A DNA stretch of 59,575 nt from a virus, in the IMG/VR virus record IMGVR_UViG_3300008262_000198, positions 1 to 59,575 of that record; one strand, given 5' to 3'. The notes beneath the pieces were generated by a model. The model was not told where the DNA came from and searched no databases. It saw nothing but the letters and a program-made list of their open reading frames with translations. Positions 1 to 8,747 of the stretch are shown one piece after another. The position numbers were made by a program, and so were the translations under genes. Every line of letters starts with the position of its first letter. The first letter of the stretch is position 1.

Positions 1-111
1 ACCTTCTAAAAAGCCTAAGTCATCCCATTTTTTAATGGTATCTTCTTTGATAACACGAAGGTGCTTAAGACCGATGTTACCAACCATACCTGATTCTAAT
101 AATGCTCCCAT
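1..111 (-). CDS. Major capsid protein (gp23-like), N-terminal fragment
   Basis: Only the first 37 codons are inside the window; the gene runs off the left edge. It starts at the ATG at 111-109, after an A-rich leader. The residues KWDDLGFLEG near the end of the fragment resemble the start of T4-like major capsid proteins, and the gene follows scaffold, protease and portal in the canonical T4 head order. The product would form the hexamers of the capsid. The sequence itself is too short for certainty, so the call leans on gene order. An I-K-E triplet in the N-terminus could be a prohead protease site. Confidence 0.72.
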   Translation of the reverse strand, partial: MGALLESGMVGNIGLKHLRVIKEDTIKKWDDLGFLEG

Positions 112-139
112 TTTAGTTTGTTTTTATTTTTTTGGTTTA

Positions 140-1426
140 TTATTTTATTTTACTCATCAAATCTTTCATTCTCTTGAACTGTGGATTTTCGTATGCTTTT
201 GATTCCGACAATACATTTGAAGAAGATGTTGATGGAGTTGAAGTGATTTTTTCTGAAACTGTTTCGGTTACTGGTTTTTTAGTTCCCAATTCAGATTTTA
301 TTGTGTTAAATAAGTTTTTAGACTCATTCATAGTAGAAATCGAATCAAATCTCTTCATAATATTCAATTTCTCCTGTTTTGTTGTTGAATGTTCAGTGAA
401 CAAACGAGTAGCGTAAGCCAAATTAGCATTGAATACCGCAACTTCATTTAATTTTTCCTTAAAAAGAACTAAAGCCTTTTTGTATTCTGCGTTTTGTTTT
501 CTTAATTTAGAAACTTCTTCATTAATACCAAAAACACCTGAACCTGCTTTATATTTTTTCTTACTTGGTAATCCGGATCTGTCTAAACCACCTTTATTAC
601 CATGAGGATTTGATTTAGTTCTTGCGGCTTCAGTCGCCTCAATTGGTGTCCCATCTTCAGAACCTTCTGGTTCTTCGTATGTGAATGGTTCCTCTTCAGA
701 AATATCTAATGTTGGATCTTCTTCATCAAGTGTTATTTCATAAACATTTTCTTCACCTAATTCAGGATCCATGTCCATTTCTTCTTCCAATTCAGGTTCC
801 ATACCCATTTCTTCTTCCAATTCAGGTTCCATACCCATTTCTTCTTCCAATTCAGGATCCATGTCCATTTCTTCAGAAAGATCTTCTGTGTATGGTGATT
901 CTTCTTCTAGATCTTCGTCACCTTCACCATCTAATTTAATGATATATTCATCACCGTCGATTTCAAGATCAAGTTCATCATCATCTTTTTTAACAATAAT
1001 ACCATCTTCAGGTTTCATTGCTTTAAAAACTTTAAGAACTTCATCGTGAGAAGCGCCTGTCATGTCCATAACACCACTATCGTCAGATGGTTCGTCTTCA
1101 TATGATGTTTCGTCTTCATCATCAGAAGGTAATTCTTCATCATCAGAAGTCTCATCATCAGAAGGTAACTCTTCATCATCAGAAGTTTCATCTTCATCGG
1201 AGGTTGTGTCATCACCAGCATCATCGGCTGTTACATCATCTTCCTCTTCTTCAGGATTGGGTTGTTCTTCAACATCCTTTTCCTCTTCTTCCAAACTTTC
1301 TTTAAGCAATTCGTTTAGTTCTTGTTTCATTGTTGAAGCAAGTATACCTTTTGCATTTGCTTTTACTGCTTCTTCAAGATTTTGTACTTGAAGTAACGCT
1401 TGTTCTAAAACTGATTTTTCGGTCAT
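140..1426 (-). CDS. Prohead core scaffolding protein (gp22-like)
   Basis: This 428-residue, extremely acidic protein lies between the prohead protease and the major capsid gene, the place of T4 gene 22. Residues about 45-250 are almost all Asp/Glu/Ser/Pro, including DDEELPSDDE copies and a ten-residue repeat of the ELEEEMGMEP type. The C-terminal third has a long helical stretch and an element (NLAYATRLFTEHSTT, then a MKRFD motif) typical of T4-like scaffold proteins. It should build the internal core around which the capsid assembles and then be degraded by the protease. Length is greater than T4 gp22 (269 residues) because of the acidic insert. A late-type promoter motif lies just upstream. 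Confidence 0.75.
   Translation of the reverse strand: MTEKSVLEQALLQVQNLEEAVKANAKGILASTMKQELNELLKESLEEEEKDVEEQPNPEEEEDDVTADDAGDDTTSDEDETSDDEELPSDDETSDDEELPSDDEDETSYEDEPSDDSGVMDMTGASHDEVLKVFKAMKPEDGIIVKKDDDELDLEIDGDEYIIKLDGEGDEDLEEESPYTEDLSEEMDMDPELEEEMGMEPELEEEMGMEPELEEEMDMDPELGEENVYEITLDEEDPTLDISEEEPFTYEEPEGSEDGTPIEATEAARTKSNPHGNKGGLDRSGLPSKKKYKAGSGVFGINEEVSKLRKQNAEYKKALVLFKEKLNEVAVFNANLAYATRLFTEHSTTKQEKLNIMKRFDSISTMNESKNLFNTIKSELGTKKPVTETVSEKITSTPSTSSSNVLSESKAYENPQFKRMKDLMSKIK
761..875 (-). repeat. 30-bp tandem repeats inside the scaffold gene
   Basis: Nearly four copies of a 30-bp unit, alternating between two variants, encode the acidic ten-residue repeat of the scaffold protein. The units are in frame, with no spacers, so they are a coding minisatellite and not a CRISPR array. 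Confidence 0.85.
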
Positions 1427-1444
1427 TTGCGAATTTTATTTTTA

Positions 1445-1453
1445 TATAAATAC
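1445..1453 (-). promoter_or_regulatory. Putative late promoter motif upstream of the scaffold gene
   Basis: Read on the coding strand the motif is GTATTTATA, about 20 nt before the start codon. The same motif occurs before many structural genes on both strands, always in the same orientation relative to the gene. Role as a phage-specific promoter is inferred. Confidence 0.5.
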
Positions 1454-1506
1454 TTTGATTATATAGAAAATTTACTTTTAAGATATTAATATCAATAAAA
1501 AATTTA

Positions 1507-2190
1507 CTATTTTGATAAAAATGTATCTAGTCTACCCATTAATTTTTTCATTCTATCATCAACAACAGGTTTTCTCTCAATTGTTTCTTGATATTGTTCT
1601 CTGTCTTTTAAATCACTAAACACATATGCTCCGGGAGTCGATGGTGAGGAGACTAAGTCAAAACACACTAATTCAAAATCATCTTGTACTATGTTTTGTC
1701 CTTTTATATTTTTCAATGATCCTACACCTCTTGATGAAATACCTAAAGTGGCACCATTCATAATTAACATTGCCGCTTGATCACCTCTTGTACTTACGAT
1801 ACCCATTTTTTTCCAACCTGGTGATGTAAATAATTTAATTTTACCCATTAACATTTTACCATCCCACCATGTTTCAATGATTGAATGTGATACTCTATCT
1901 AAATCAATTAATGAAGATGAGGGGTGATTTAATTCATTTAAAGCACCACCTTTTTTTATTAAAGATTGATATTTTTCATTTTCTCTTTTTAATAAAACTT
2001 CAGGATAAATTCTACCATTTTTGTTTGGGGTATCGTATTTCTGTAAAACAGCAAAAAGGATAAGGTCTTGCGAAAAGTCCATATCCTTCATTTCTGAAAT
2101 TATTTTTTTATTATCTTCTGGTGAGATATGGCCGGCATCATATTCTATTAATATACCATGTCCGGTTTCTTTTGGTCCTAATATCTTCAT
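1507..2190 (-). CDS. Prohead maturation protease (T4 gp21 family)
   Basis: The 227-residue protein belongs to the T4 gp21-type serine proteases that cleave scaffold and capsid proteins during head maturation. Visible signatures are LNELNHP (candidate catalytic His89), LGISSRG (candidate nucleophile Ser152 or Ser153) and the following FDLVSSPSTPGA segment, which is typical of the family after the active site. It sits between a small unknown gene and the scaffold gene, as expected. T4 gp21 cuts after Leu/Ile-x-Glu, and many proteins in this window carry such a site near the N-terminus, so it may process far more than capsid proteins here. Confidence 0.9.
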   Translation of the reverse strand: MKILGPKETGHGILIEYDAGHISPEDNKKIISEMKDMDFSQDLILFAVLQKYDTPNKNGRIYPEVLLKRENEKYQSLIKKGGALNELNHPSSSLIDLDRVSHSIIETWWDGKMLMGKIKLFTSPGWKKMGIVSTRGDQAAMLIMNGATLGISSRGVGSLKNIKGQNIVQDDFELVCFDLVSSPSTPGAYVFSDLKDREQYQETIERKPVVDDRMKKLMGRLDTFLSK

Positions 2191-2204
2191 TTATAGTTTT
2201 TATA

Positions 2205-2214
2205 CTATAAATAC
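2205..2214 (-). promoter_or_regulatory. Putative late promoter motif upstream of the protease gene
   Basis: Coding-strand sequence GTATTTATAG, 15-25 nt before the protease ATG, identical to the motifs before the terminase gene and before the genes starting at 11161 and 36201. Confidence 0.55.
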
Positions 2215-2226
2215 ATCGATATCGTA

Positions 2227-2652
2227 CTATTTTTTTGTTTTATAAAAATTAAACAAGTTTTTATCTACCAATGATTCGTTAATTATTGTTTTTATAATAT
2301 CCGTAATTATTCTTTTTGTGTCTTTAGATTTAACATCAAATTTATTTTCAACATATAATGTTATTTCTAAATTCATAAAAGATCTTTTTTCTTTTTTTAT
2401 TCCTTTGGTTCTTATGTCTAAATCTACAATAGATTGTGGTTTAAAATTTTGATGATTTAAATCGTATATTAATCTTTTTATATCTCTCCTTGTTTTAAAA
2501 ATCACACTATCAAAGTCATCATTTTCATTATTTGGTTGTAACCAAGAATTTAATTTTAAATAAATTGTTTTTAGATTTTTAAAATCTACGGTTCCATATC
2601 CGATCTTAACATCATCGTATGTTCCCAAAGGAATAAACTTTCCTGTCTTCAT
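2227..2652 (-). CDS. Head-region protein of unknown function
   Basis: I do not recognise this 141-residue protein. It has a mixed alpha/beta pattern, with a basic middle (KTRRDIKRLIYDL) and the segment MNLEITLYVENKF that could form a strand pair. It lies between the protease and the bS21/portal-proximal genes, so it may be a small head or connector protein. It begins with MKTGKFIPLG after an A/T-rich leader. No catalytic motif, membrane segment or coiled coil is visible. Confidence 0.65.
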   Translation of the reverse strand: MKTGKFIPLGTYDDVKIGYGTVDFKNLKTIYLKLNSWLQPNNENDDFDSVIFKTRRDIKRLIYDLNHQNFKPQSIVDLDIRTKGIKKEKRSFMNLEITLYVENKFDVKSKDTKRIITDIIKTIINESLVDKNLFNFYKTKK

Positions 2653-2754
2653 TATTTTTTACATATTAAAAATATTTTATGGTGTAAATAAAAAATATGA
2701 AAAATTATCCACAAAACCAAATTTTTTTTGTATATATGGGTATAATTATAAAAT

Positions 2755-2946
2755 ATGATTATTATTGATTTAACTAAAGAAAAAAATTTGGAGTCTGCGT
2801 TAAGAACCTATAAACATAAAGTTCAAAAAACAAAATTGATCCAAGAACTTAGAAAAAGAAAGGAGTTTGTAAAACCTTCGGTAGAAAAAAGAGATTTGAA
2901 ATTAAAAGCAATCCACACCAGTAAAATTAAAAATGGTCTCGATTAA
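2755..2946 (+). CDS. rpsU: Ribosomal protein bS21 homologue
   Basis: The 63-residue product matches bS21 of the small ribosomal subunit along its whole length: an N-terminal strand (MIIIDLTKEKN), the helix with ALRTYKHKVQKT, then ELRKRKEF followed by the conserved KPSVEKR segment and a basic C-terminal helix. It looks more like Bacteroidota bS21 than the proteobacterial form. bS21 sits at the mRNA exit of the 30S platform next to the anti-Shine-Dalgarno; in Flavobacterium it helps to hide that sequence. The gene stands alone on the plus strand within a minus-strand head operon. A phage copy could replace host bS21 and bias initiation toward phage messages (inference). Confidence 0.9.
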   Translation: MIIIDLTKEKNLESALRTYKHKVQKTKLIQELRKRKEFVKPSVEKRDLKLKAIHTSKIKNGLD

Positions 2947-2961
2947 TCAAGACCATTTTTT
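2930..2961. terminator. Bidirectional terminator shared by bS21 and the 2943-3695 gene
   Basis: A near-perfect palindrome (AAAATGGTCT paired with AGACCATTTT around a 10-nt loop) with T-runs on both strands lies over the ends of two convergent genes. The stop codons lie inside it, so both proteins end with the same residues, KNGLD. Confidence 0.85.
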
Positions 2962-3695
2962 AATTCTTTAAGTTTATAGTAACCGTACTTTGTGGTTTCC
3001 GTTTTCATCACTTCAGTTTTCACATTATTTAATTTAGTTACTAATTCAACATCATCTTTTGATTCAAGAATAGTTGAATCTATTTTAGATACTATGGATT
3101 CTTTTAAATTTTTAACTTTATCTTTAAGTTCATTTTCATTTAAAGAAACAATTTCTTTTAATTCTTTCTTTTCGTTTTCATTTAAAGAATTGTCAAATAT
3201 AGTGTTAAAATTATTTGTCAATACGGCGTGTAGTAAATTTTGATTTTTAATAAAAATGGAAGATTTATTTTCATTTACTGTTTTGTTTTTTTTTCCAGTT
3301 AAAAAATCAATTAATTTTTTCTTTGCGGATATTTTTTTGTCTATGTTTAATAGATTATCATTCTCAGACAATAGATCTAACATTTTATAAATCTCATTAT
3401 TATCCTCAACTTGAACATCTTTTAATTCGACATCCAATTCTTCCATTATTTTATTTAGACTTTTTAAATTTTTTGATTTAAGTAATGAACTTATTTGATC
3501 TACATATTCTTTAGCAACATCAAGATCTTCAATGTCTTTATTTTCGATGTCTTCATACAACAAATACAATTCCTTAAAATCTTTATTTTCTTTAATTGTA
3601 CCTAATATGTCCTTTAATTCACCCTTGTTATTTTTAATATAAGAGTCTGTTATTTTTTTTAACAACTTCATCTTTAATGATCCAAAATTTTTCAT
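2943..3695 (-). CDS. Portal-proximal coiled-coil protein, possible prohead core component
   Basis: This 250-residue, Lys/Glu/Asn-rich and largely helical protein follows the portal gene by a few bases. In T4 the small core genes 67 and 68 sit at this place, so a role in the prohead core is possible, but I see no direct sequence match. Helices such as KELYLLYEDIENKDIEDL and the C-terminal SKDDVELVTKLNNVKTEV suggest coiled-coil packing. It contains several L-x-E/I-x-E triplets that the prohead protease could cut. Its last codons lie in the shared terminator with bS21. Confidence 0.65.
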   Translation of the reverse strand: MKNFGSLKMKLLKKITDSYIKNNKGELKDILGTIKENKDFKELYLLYEDIENKDIEDLDVAKEYVDQISSLLKSKNLKSLNKIMEELDVELKDVQVEDNNEIYKMLDLLSENDNLLNIDKKISAKKKLIDFLTGKKNKTVNENKSSIFIKNQNLLHAVLTNNFNTIFDNSLNENEKKELKEIVSLNENELKDKVKNLKESIVSKIDSTILESKDDVELVTKLNNVKTEVMKTETTKYGYYKLKELKNGLD

Positions 3696-3699
3696 TTTT

Positions 3700-5541
3700 T
3701 TAATCGTTTAATATATCTTTTATTTTATTTTCTATTTCATAAATATTCTCTTGTGCCTTATTAAAATTAAATAAATCATTTAAATCTTTTTTTTCATCAC
3801 CTAACATACTTAAAATTTTACTTTTTTTACTTTTGTTTTCACCTTCGGATAGTGTCTCTCCTCCACCTCCACCGGCTGGTGGCGGCGGTGCTGCTGATGC
3901 TCCTCCACCCATATCCATTCCACCACCTCCAGGTGATTCACTACCCGCTGATCCAGACGCCTCTAATTTCTTCCTCTCTTCTTCCGGTATACCGTATTTT
4001 CTATCAACTTCATCAAACACACCCGAACGTTTTATTATGTTCTGTGTATTTGTTAATTCAAATCCGATCGCTCTTTCAAGACGTTGTTGTTCTAAGTCTA
4101 ATATAACTTCATTATCACTAAAACCTAAAATATTTTTCTTAGCCCAAGTATGTGAAACAGGTAAAATACCTATTTGTGATTGGTCGGATGTTGCATCTTT
4201 ATAAAGAGTTATTTTTTCTTTCCATTGTTCTATTTTTAACAAATCAGACTGAGAGGAAGGATTTGTTAAAGATAATTGGAAATTATGTAGTTCATCCTCC
4301 AAACCCACAAGTGATAGGTGTATTAATGCAATTTTATTTAATTCTTGAATTAATGATTTCTGTATTTTATTAATTGTTCTGGCAAATCTAATATCCATTA
4401 ATGCCAAATTCTTACCATCCCCAACAACTTCCTCAAAACCTAAAAACGCCTTAGGAATTCTAAGTGCCGCCAACATTTTCTTTTGAATATATTCAATATC
4501 GGCAATTTCACCTAAGTTCTGTGCTCCTGCCAATGTTTCAATTGGATTTGCGGCTGAAGGGTCACGAACGGGAATAAAATAATCTTGATCAACGGCCATT
4601 TGATTATATCTCATATCGACTTGACCGTTTTTAGGATCAGGTACCGCTTGTCTTTTAAATTTATTTGCAACTCTTTGTACATATGGTTCGATATCCTTAT
4701 CATCCATATTACCAACAAATATTTTAAATACACGTCTCTCAGGTGCTCTTGATGTTCTATAAATTAACATTGCGTCTTCCGCTAATAGAAGTTGTTTCCA
4801 AATTCTTCTAATTTTATCTAACATAGAGGTACCATATGGTAATTTTCTATCGTCACCCAATAACCTAAAATGAGCAATTTCCCAGGCTTGGAATTCCATG
4901 TCTTTATTTTTCCACTGAAATCTTAACTCTCTTGTTGGTATTTTAATATCTCTTTGATTTGGTGTTTTAGAAGACGCGCCTTCAATTCTTTCTATCTCTA
5001 TGTTTGGTAATTGTTGACAACCAACAATACCATCTTTAGGGTCTATTTTAAGGTATACAAAATCATCACCATATTTACAAAGACCTCTCGTCCACATTTG
5101 TAGATTTGTTGCTATGTCTAACTTATTATTGAATAGATCTTGTAGTATGGATTTAACTCTATCTGATTCTGAATATATTGTTAAAATTTCACCTTTTTCT
5201 GATGGTGTCGTACTTTCTTCTGCGTATATATCCAATGCCGCGGAAATTTCGGGTGTGAATTCCATTGATTCATAATCATAATATGCGGCCAATCTATTTG
5301 GTTCATAATAAACAGATTGATTATATAATGATTGATCTAATTTAGCCCACTTATCTGCAATATATTGACTTTGTTGGGATTGTAATAAAGCCGAATCATA
5401 TTCTTCTTTACTACTTGTTTTTAATAATTCTTCTTTAGAGAAATTAAATGACGGATTTTCTGGTTGAGTAGGTTTATTTTGACCAACAAAACCAAACATC
5501 TTGGTTAATTTCTGAAATACTGTAATATTTTGATCTGCCAT
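3700..5541 (-). CDS. Portal vertex protein (T4 gp20-like)
   Basis: The 613-residue protein matches T4-type portals: YYDYESMEFTPEISAALDIYAEES near residue 90 is the conserved start of the clip/stem region, followed by RGLCKYGDDFVYLKI and a long central part with RAPERRVFKIFVGN and IPKAFLGFEE. Portals form the dodecameric channel through which the terminase pumps DNA. The C-terminal 80 residues are unusual, with Gly/Ala/Pro runs (GGGGMDMGGG-like) and then a charged tail. It is followed by the terminase large subunit gene upstream, in T4 order. Confidence 0.92.
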   Translation of the reverse strand: MADQNITVFQKLTKMFGFVGQNKPTQPENPSFNFSKEELLKTSSKEEYDSALLQSQQSQYIADKWAKLDQSLYNQSVYYEPNRLAAYYDYESMEFTPEISAALDIYAEESTTPSEKGEILTIYSESDRVKSILQDLFNNKLDIATNLQMWTRGLCKYGDDFVYLKIDPKDGIVGCQQLPNIEIERIEGASSKTPNQRDIKIPTRELRFQWKNKDMEFQAWEIAHFRLLGDDRKLPYGTSMLDKIRRIWKQLLLAEDAMLIYRTSRAPERRVFKIFVGNMDDKDIEPYVQRVANKFKRQAVPDPKNGQVDMRYNQMAVDQDYFIPVRDPSAANPIETLAGAQNLGEIADIEYIQKKMLAALRIPKAFLGFEEVVGDGKNLALMDIRFARTINKIQKSLIQELNKIALIHLSLVGLEDELHNFQLSLTNPSSQSDLLKIEQWKEKITLYKDATSDQSQIGILPVSHTWAKKNILGFSDNEVILDLEQQRLERAIGFELTNTQNIIKRSGVFDEVDRKYGIPEEERKKLEASGSAGSESPGGGGMDMGGGASAAPPPPAGGGGGETLSEGENKSKKSKILSMLGDEKKDLNDLFNFNKAQENIYEIENKIKDILND

Positions 5542-5544
5542 GTT

Positions 5545-5553
5545 TATAAATAG
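5545..5553 (-). promoter_or_regulatory. Putative late promoter motif upstream of the portal gene
   Basis: Coding-strand CTATTTATA a few bases before the portal ATG; one of the recurrent GTATTTATA-type motifs. Confidence 0.45.
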
Positions 5554-5593
5554 TCTTTTTATAAGATACGTGTTTTTTTTATCACTTTAAAGT

Positions 5594-7369
5594 TTATTTA
5601 CGTTTAGTAAATAACCAAGAATATTCTTTATATATGTCTTTTCCAACATTCATTGTGTTATCTTTGTGATAAAAACTATTATCCATTGCTAATGCACCTA
5701 TTGGGTCTAAAGTTGTTCCATATGAATAAAAAGTTTTATTGGCTTCATATGTTCTTTCGGATGATACCCAAGATTCTAACATTGCTTTATTAGTTGAATC
5801 GGCTCTTTGTAATTGATTAAAACAAATTTCACCAGCATATAATGCCATGGATAGACTCATAATAGAATCATCGTGAGATCCCTTCATATGGTCTGGTCTA
5901 CCGTTTATGTAAACAAATGTGTTTAATTCATTTAGTAATCTATTTGATCTAACAATAAAACCTTTTCTTAGTTGTTCTTCAAATGATGCGACTATCTGGG
6001 TTCTTTTATTGTTAAAATTAATACCGGGAATTTTTTCCATCGCTTTCTTATTGTATTCCCAAATATTTTGTGTATTAATACCGTCAATATAAATGTTTTT
6101 ATAATTTAATTCTTGTAATTTTCTTGATGTTGCAACACCCATACCACCAGTTATATCCACAACCACAAAGGCGTTTCCATAAAGGATACCCCATTTATAA
6201 ACAATTGACGCTAAATCATCTGGTGGTATTTTACCAATATATTCTAACACCTGTTCTCTATCATCAAAATCAATAATATTGATCGAAGAAAAATCTTCAC
6301 TATCACCTCTACTCACATCAACACCCATAATATAACGATGACCCTCAACTGGTTCTTTCCATTGCCAAAGTGTACCTTGCATGTACTTTTCCATTGGTTG
6401 TCTGATCATATTTTTTGCAATATTTTCTTGGGTTTCACTTGGAATAACACCATCACCTGAACCTAAAAAGTCACACTCCAATTCCTGTGCAATTTTACGT
6501 CTATCATATTTGAATTTTTTAGACATTGATTCAAACCAAGATGAAAATGGTTTATATCCTTGTTCTTCATATTCTCTATATTTTTCAACATCAAAATCAT
6601 ACATTACCACTTCATCATCATTATATTGTTCTCTATTCAACATATAATGACATATGTCAGCACATTTAACCCAACGTAAGTCTTTAGTGTAACGAGGGTC
6701 TTTAAACCATCTTAAATCTGTTATATGGAAATCATTTATACCACGTAACGCTTGGTCATAAACACCATAATAAATCGGATCATAACCATTTGGTGTTGAT
6801 ATAAGAATAATCTTACCACCCGTAGATAGTGACGCCATAGATGCCGCCCAAAAGTCTTCTCCCGCTTCAATATATGCCGCCTCATCAAATACAAGTATCG
6901 TTGGTGTGTAACCACGTAATGCATCCGCAGATGTCGCAACCGCTTTAACTTCACATCCATTATTTAATCTAAATCTACTTTCTGAGTTTTTATCAGGGTG
7001 AAAACCCACATTAATCCATTCTGGCCATTGATCCAAGAAATGTCTAACTTTATTGGCCATTTCAATCGCGGTATCTCTCTTATTCGCAATAATCAGAACC
7101 CTTTCAGGATTTTCGGGTTTTGCGGTTTGGAGTTTTTTTGAAATCCAAGCGGCTGTTACTGTAGATACACCCGCCTGTCTATATTTTCTTGTTATATTTT
7201 CATTATAAGTTTCATAATCCTTAATCAATTGAACTTGATCAGGAAACAATTCTAAGGGTACGAATTTCTTTTGTGTATTATCATAAGTTGTTAAGTATGT
7301 TTTTAAGGCATACGGAGCATCTTTGATAATCTTAGCGTATTCTTTTAACTGTTCAATCTTTGTGTTCAT
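5594..7369 (-). CDS. Terminase large subunit (T4 gp17-like)
   Basis: The 591-residue protein is the DNA-packaging motor. The ATPase domain shows a Walker A variant RQAGVST (about residues 64-70), Walker B ILVFDEA (158-164) and the coupling segment LISTPNG. The C-terminal nuclease domain shows GVDVSRGDSEDF (catalytic Asp351), VVVDITGGMG and the late HDDSIMSLSMAL motif, matching the acidic triad of RNase H-fold terminase nucleases. It couples ATP hydrolysis to translocation through the portal and cuts concatemeric DNA. Length is close to T4 gp17 (610). A terminator and a late-type promoter motif lie immediately upstream. Confidence 0.95.
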   Translation of the reverse strand: MNTKIEQLKEYAKIIKDAPYALKTYLTTYDNTQKKFVPLELFPDQVQLIKDYETYNENITRKYRQAGVSTVTAAWISKKLQTAKPENPERVLIIANKRDTAIEMANKVRHFLDQWPEWINVGFHPDKNSESRFRLNNGCEVKAVATSADALRGYTPTILVFDEAAYIEAGEDFWAASMASLSTGGKIILISTPNGYDPIYYGVYDQALRGINDFHITDLRWFKDPRYTKDLRWVKCADICHYMLNREQYNDDEVVMYDFDVEKYREYEEQGYKPFSSWFESMSKKFKYDRRKIAQELECDFLGSGDGVIPSETQENIAKNMIRQPMEKYMQGTLWQWKEPVEGHRYIMGVDVSRGDSEDFSSINIIDFDDREQVLEYIGKIPPDDLASIVYKWGILYGNAFVVVDITGGMGVATSRKLQELNYKNIYIDGINTQNIWEYNKKAMEKIPGINFNNKRTQIVASFEEQLRKGFIVRSNRLLNELNTFVYINGRPDHMKGSHDDSIMSLSMALYAGEICFNQLQRADSTNKAMLESWVSSERTYEANKTFYSYGTTLDPIGALAMDNSFYHKDNTMNVGKDIYKEYSWLFTKRK

Positions 7370-7373
7370 ATAC

Positions 7374-7383
7374 CTATAAATAC
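7374..7383 (-). promoter_or_regulatory. Putative late promoter motif upstream of the terminase gene
   Basis: Coding-strand GTATTTATAG ends 5 nt before the terminase ATG region and starts directly after a terminator, so terminase transcription must restart here. Confidence 0.55.
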
Positions 7384-7411
7384 AAAAAAGGGAGGTAAAA
7401 CCTCCCTTTTT
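7384..7411 (-). terminator. Intrinsic terminator between the 7427-8746 gene and terminase
   Basis: AAGGGAGGT pairs with ACCTCCCTT around AAA, flanked by A/T runs on both sides. For minus-strand transcription it ends the upstream operon just before the terminase promoter motif. Confidence 0.85.
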
Positions 7412-7426
7412 ATTATCTTTACTTGA

Positions 7427-8746
7427 TTATGATAGATCAATACCTAAGCCACCAAGGAAATCTTTTAAATCATCATCATCAGTTTCATCTGAGATATCTG
7501 TAAGTTTATCGTCAAATTCACTCATCGATTCTTCATAATCATAATTTCTTATTTCCGCCTCTATAGAATCAACAATAATTTTCATTAAATTTCTACCATT
7601 TTCTGATCCTGAAATAACTTCTTTCATGAATACTAAAAATTCTTTAGCTGGCTTTTTAACTATATGTGAAAATAACATTAATTGTATATTCTTCTTATTT
7701 TCATCAGTTAACACATCTTCTGGTATTTGACTTCTAATTCTATCCCATATCGCTGGACCCAATCTTAAATCCCAAATTTCTTTTTCCATTGTGTTTTCAC
7801 TACTAATTACTCTTTGAGCAATTTCAGGATTACGCGATTGTCCTTTAATTGCAGCAATCACTTCAAAAGTACCTTTTATTAGTTCATGAACCAATATTGG
7901 GAAATTCAATCCTTGTGCCATTACTTTTGGTGGATTTGAATTAGGGTCAATACTTTCTTTACCTCCAACCATATTACCACCACCTCCACCACCCATGGAA
8001 GCTTTCATTTGTTGATCACTGACTTGCCAATATAATGTATCATTAATTGACATTAAAATACCATATTGATTAATTAATGATTCTGAACCGGTAATTTCTC
8101 TAATTTTATCTGTAACATAATGATACATATAATGACCTCTTTTCGATGCACCTTGTATCATACTACCAATTAGTCTTGCTTTAGCTTTTTCTAAATTTAA
8201 TGTTTGTAAATCATCAAATAATTCCTGTTCAATTTCGACCTCTTCCATTTCAGGTTGTTGTTGACCCGGTTGATCTCTATTAAAGTCCTGAGTATCAATT
8301 TCACCCATACCAACAATTTTTGCCTCAAACTCAATGTCACCTTCCTCAATTCCAAATTCTTTCATGACCAAATCAATTGCCAATCTTTCTAATTCTTCTC
8401 TATGTTCTCTTTCGGTTTGAACAATTTCATTATGTGCCATCATCATGGTTTGCATTAATGGCATCATATTTTGCATACCAACCATTGGTGTTTGAATGTT
8501 AGTATATTGTCTAACTTTCTGAACAACTTGTTTATATCTCTCTGAAGCCAAAAGTTCCTGGAAATTTTGATTTGGTTCATTACCTGTTTTAGGTAAGGGA
8601 ATTTTTTTCAAAGGAGTTTCACCTTGACTAAGTTTAGACTGTACACCAGAATCGGGCCTATCGGCAGAATCAAAATCCATTGCCATTTCTTCAATATTTT
8701 CTTTAACTAAAGATAGTAAATTTTTTTTGCTTATAACAATTTTCAT
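7427..8746 (-). CDS. Putative head-internal or virion protein with N-terminal (L/I)xE tag
   Basis: I do not recognise a family for this 439-residue protein. The first 20 residues (MKIVISKKNLLSLVKENIEE) form a basic amphipathic segment ending in I-E-E, the pattern of T4 capsid-targeting sequences cut by gp21. A Met-rich stretch (MQNMMPLMQTMMM, about residues 93-105), a long helix with HREELERLAIDLVMKEF, a Gly run near residue 250 and an acidic C-terminus (DETDDDDLKDFLGGLG) follow. It is encoded immediately after an operon of similar tagged proteins and before the terminase, so virion packaging is plausible. Function unknown. Confidence 0.7.
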   Translation of the reverse strand: MKIVISKKNLLSLVKENIEEMAMDFDSADRPDSGVQSKLSQGETPLKKIPLPKTGNEPNQNFQELLASERYKQVVQKVRQYTNIQTPMVGMQNMMPLMQTMMMAHNEIVQTEREHREELERLAIDLVMKEFGIEEGDIEFEAKIVGMGEIDTQDFNRDQPGQQQPEMEEVEIEQELFDDLQTLNLEKAKARLIGSMIQGASKRGHYMYHYVTDKIREITGSESLINQYGILMSINDTLYWQVSDQQMKASMGGGGGGNMVGGKESIDPNSNPPKVMAQGLNFPILVHELIKGTFEVIAAIKGQSRNPEIAQRVISSENTMEKEIWDLRLGPAIWDRIRSQIPEDVLTDENKKNIQLMLFSHIVKKPAKEFLVFMKEVISGSENGRNLMKIIVDSIEAEIRNYDYEESMSEFDDKLTDISDETDDDDLKDFLGGLGIDLS

Positions 8747-8747
8747 T

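Noticed and set aside
761-875. Regular 30-bp repeats as a possible CRISPR array
   Set aside because: The units are contiguous, without spacers, and in frame with an acidic coding repeat.
685-1391. Several plus-strand open frames opposite the scaffold gene
   Set aside because: They are antisense shadows of Asp/Glu/Ser repeats, giving Ser- or His/Leu-only peptides without start signals.
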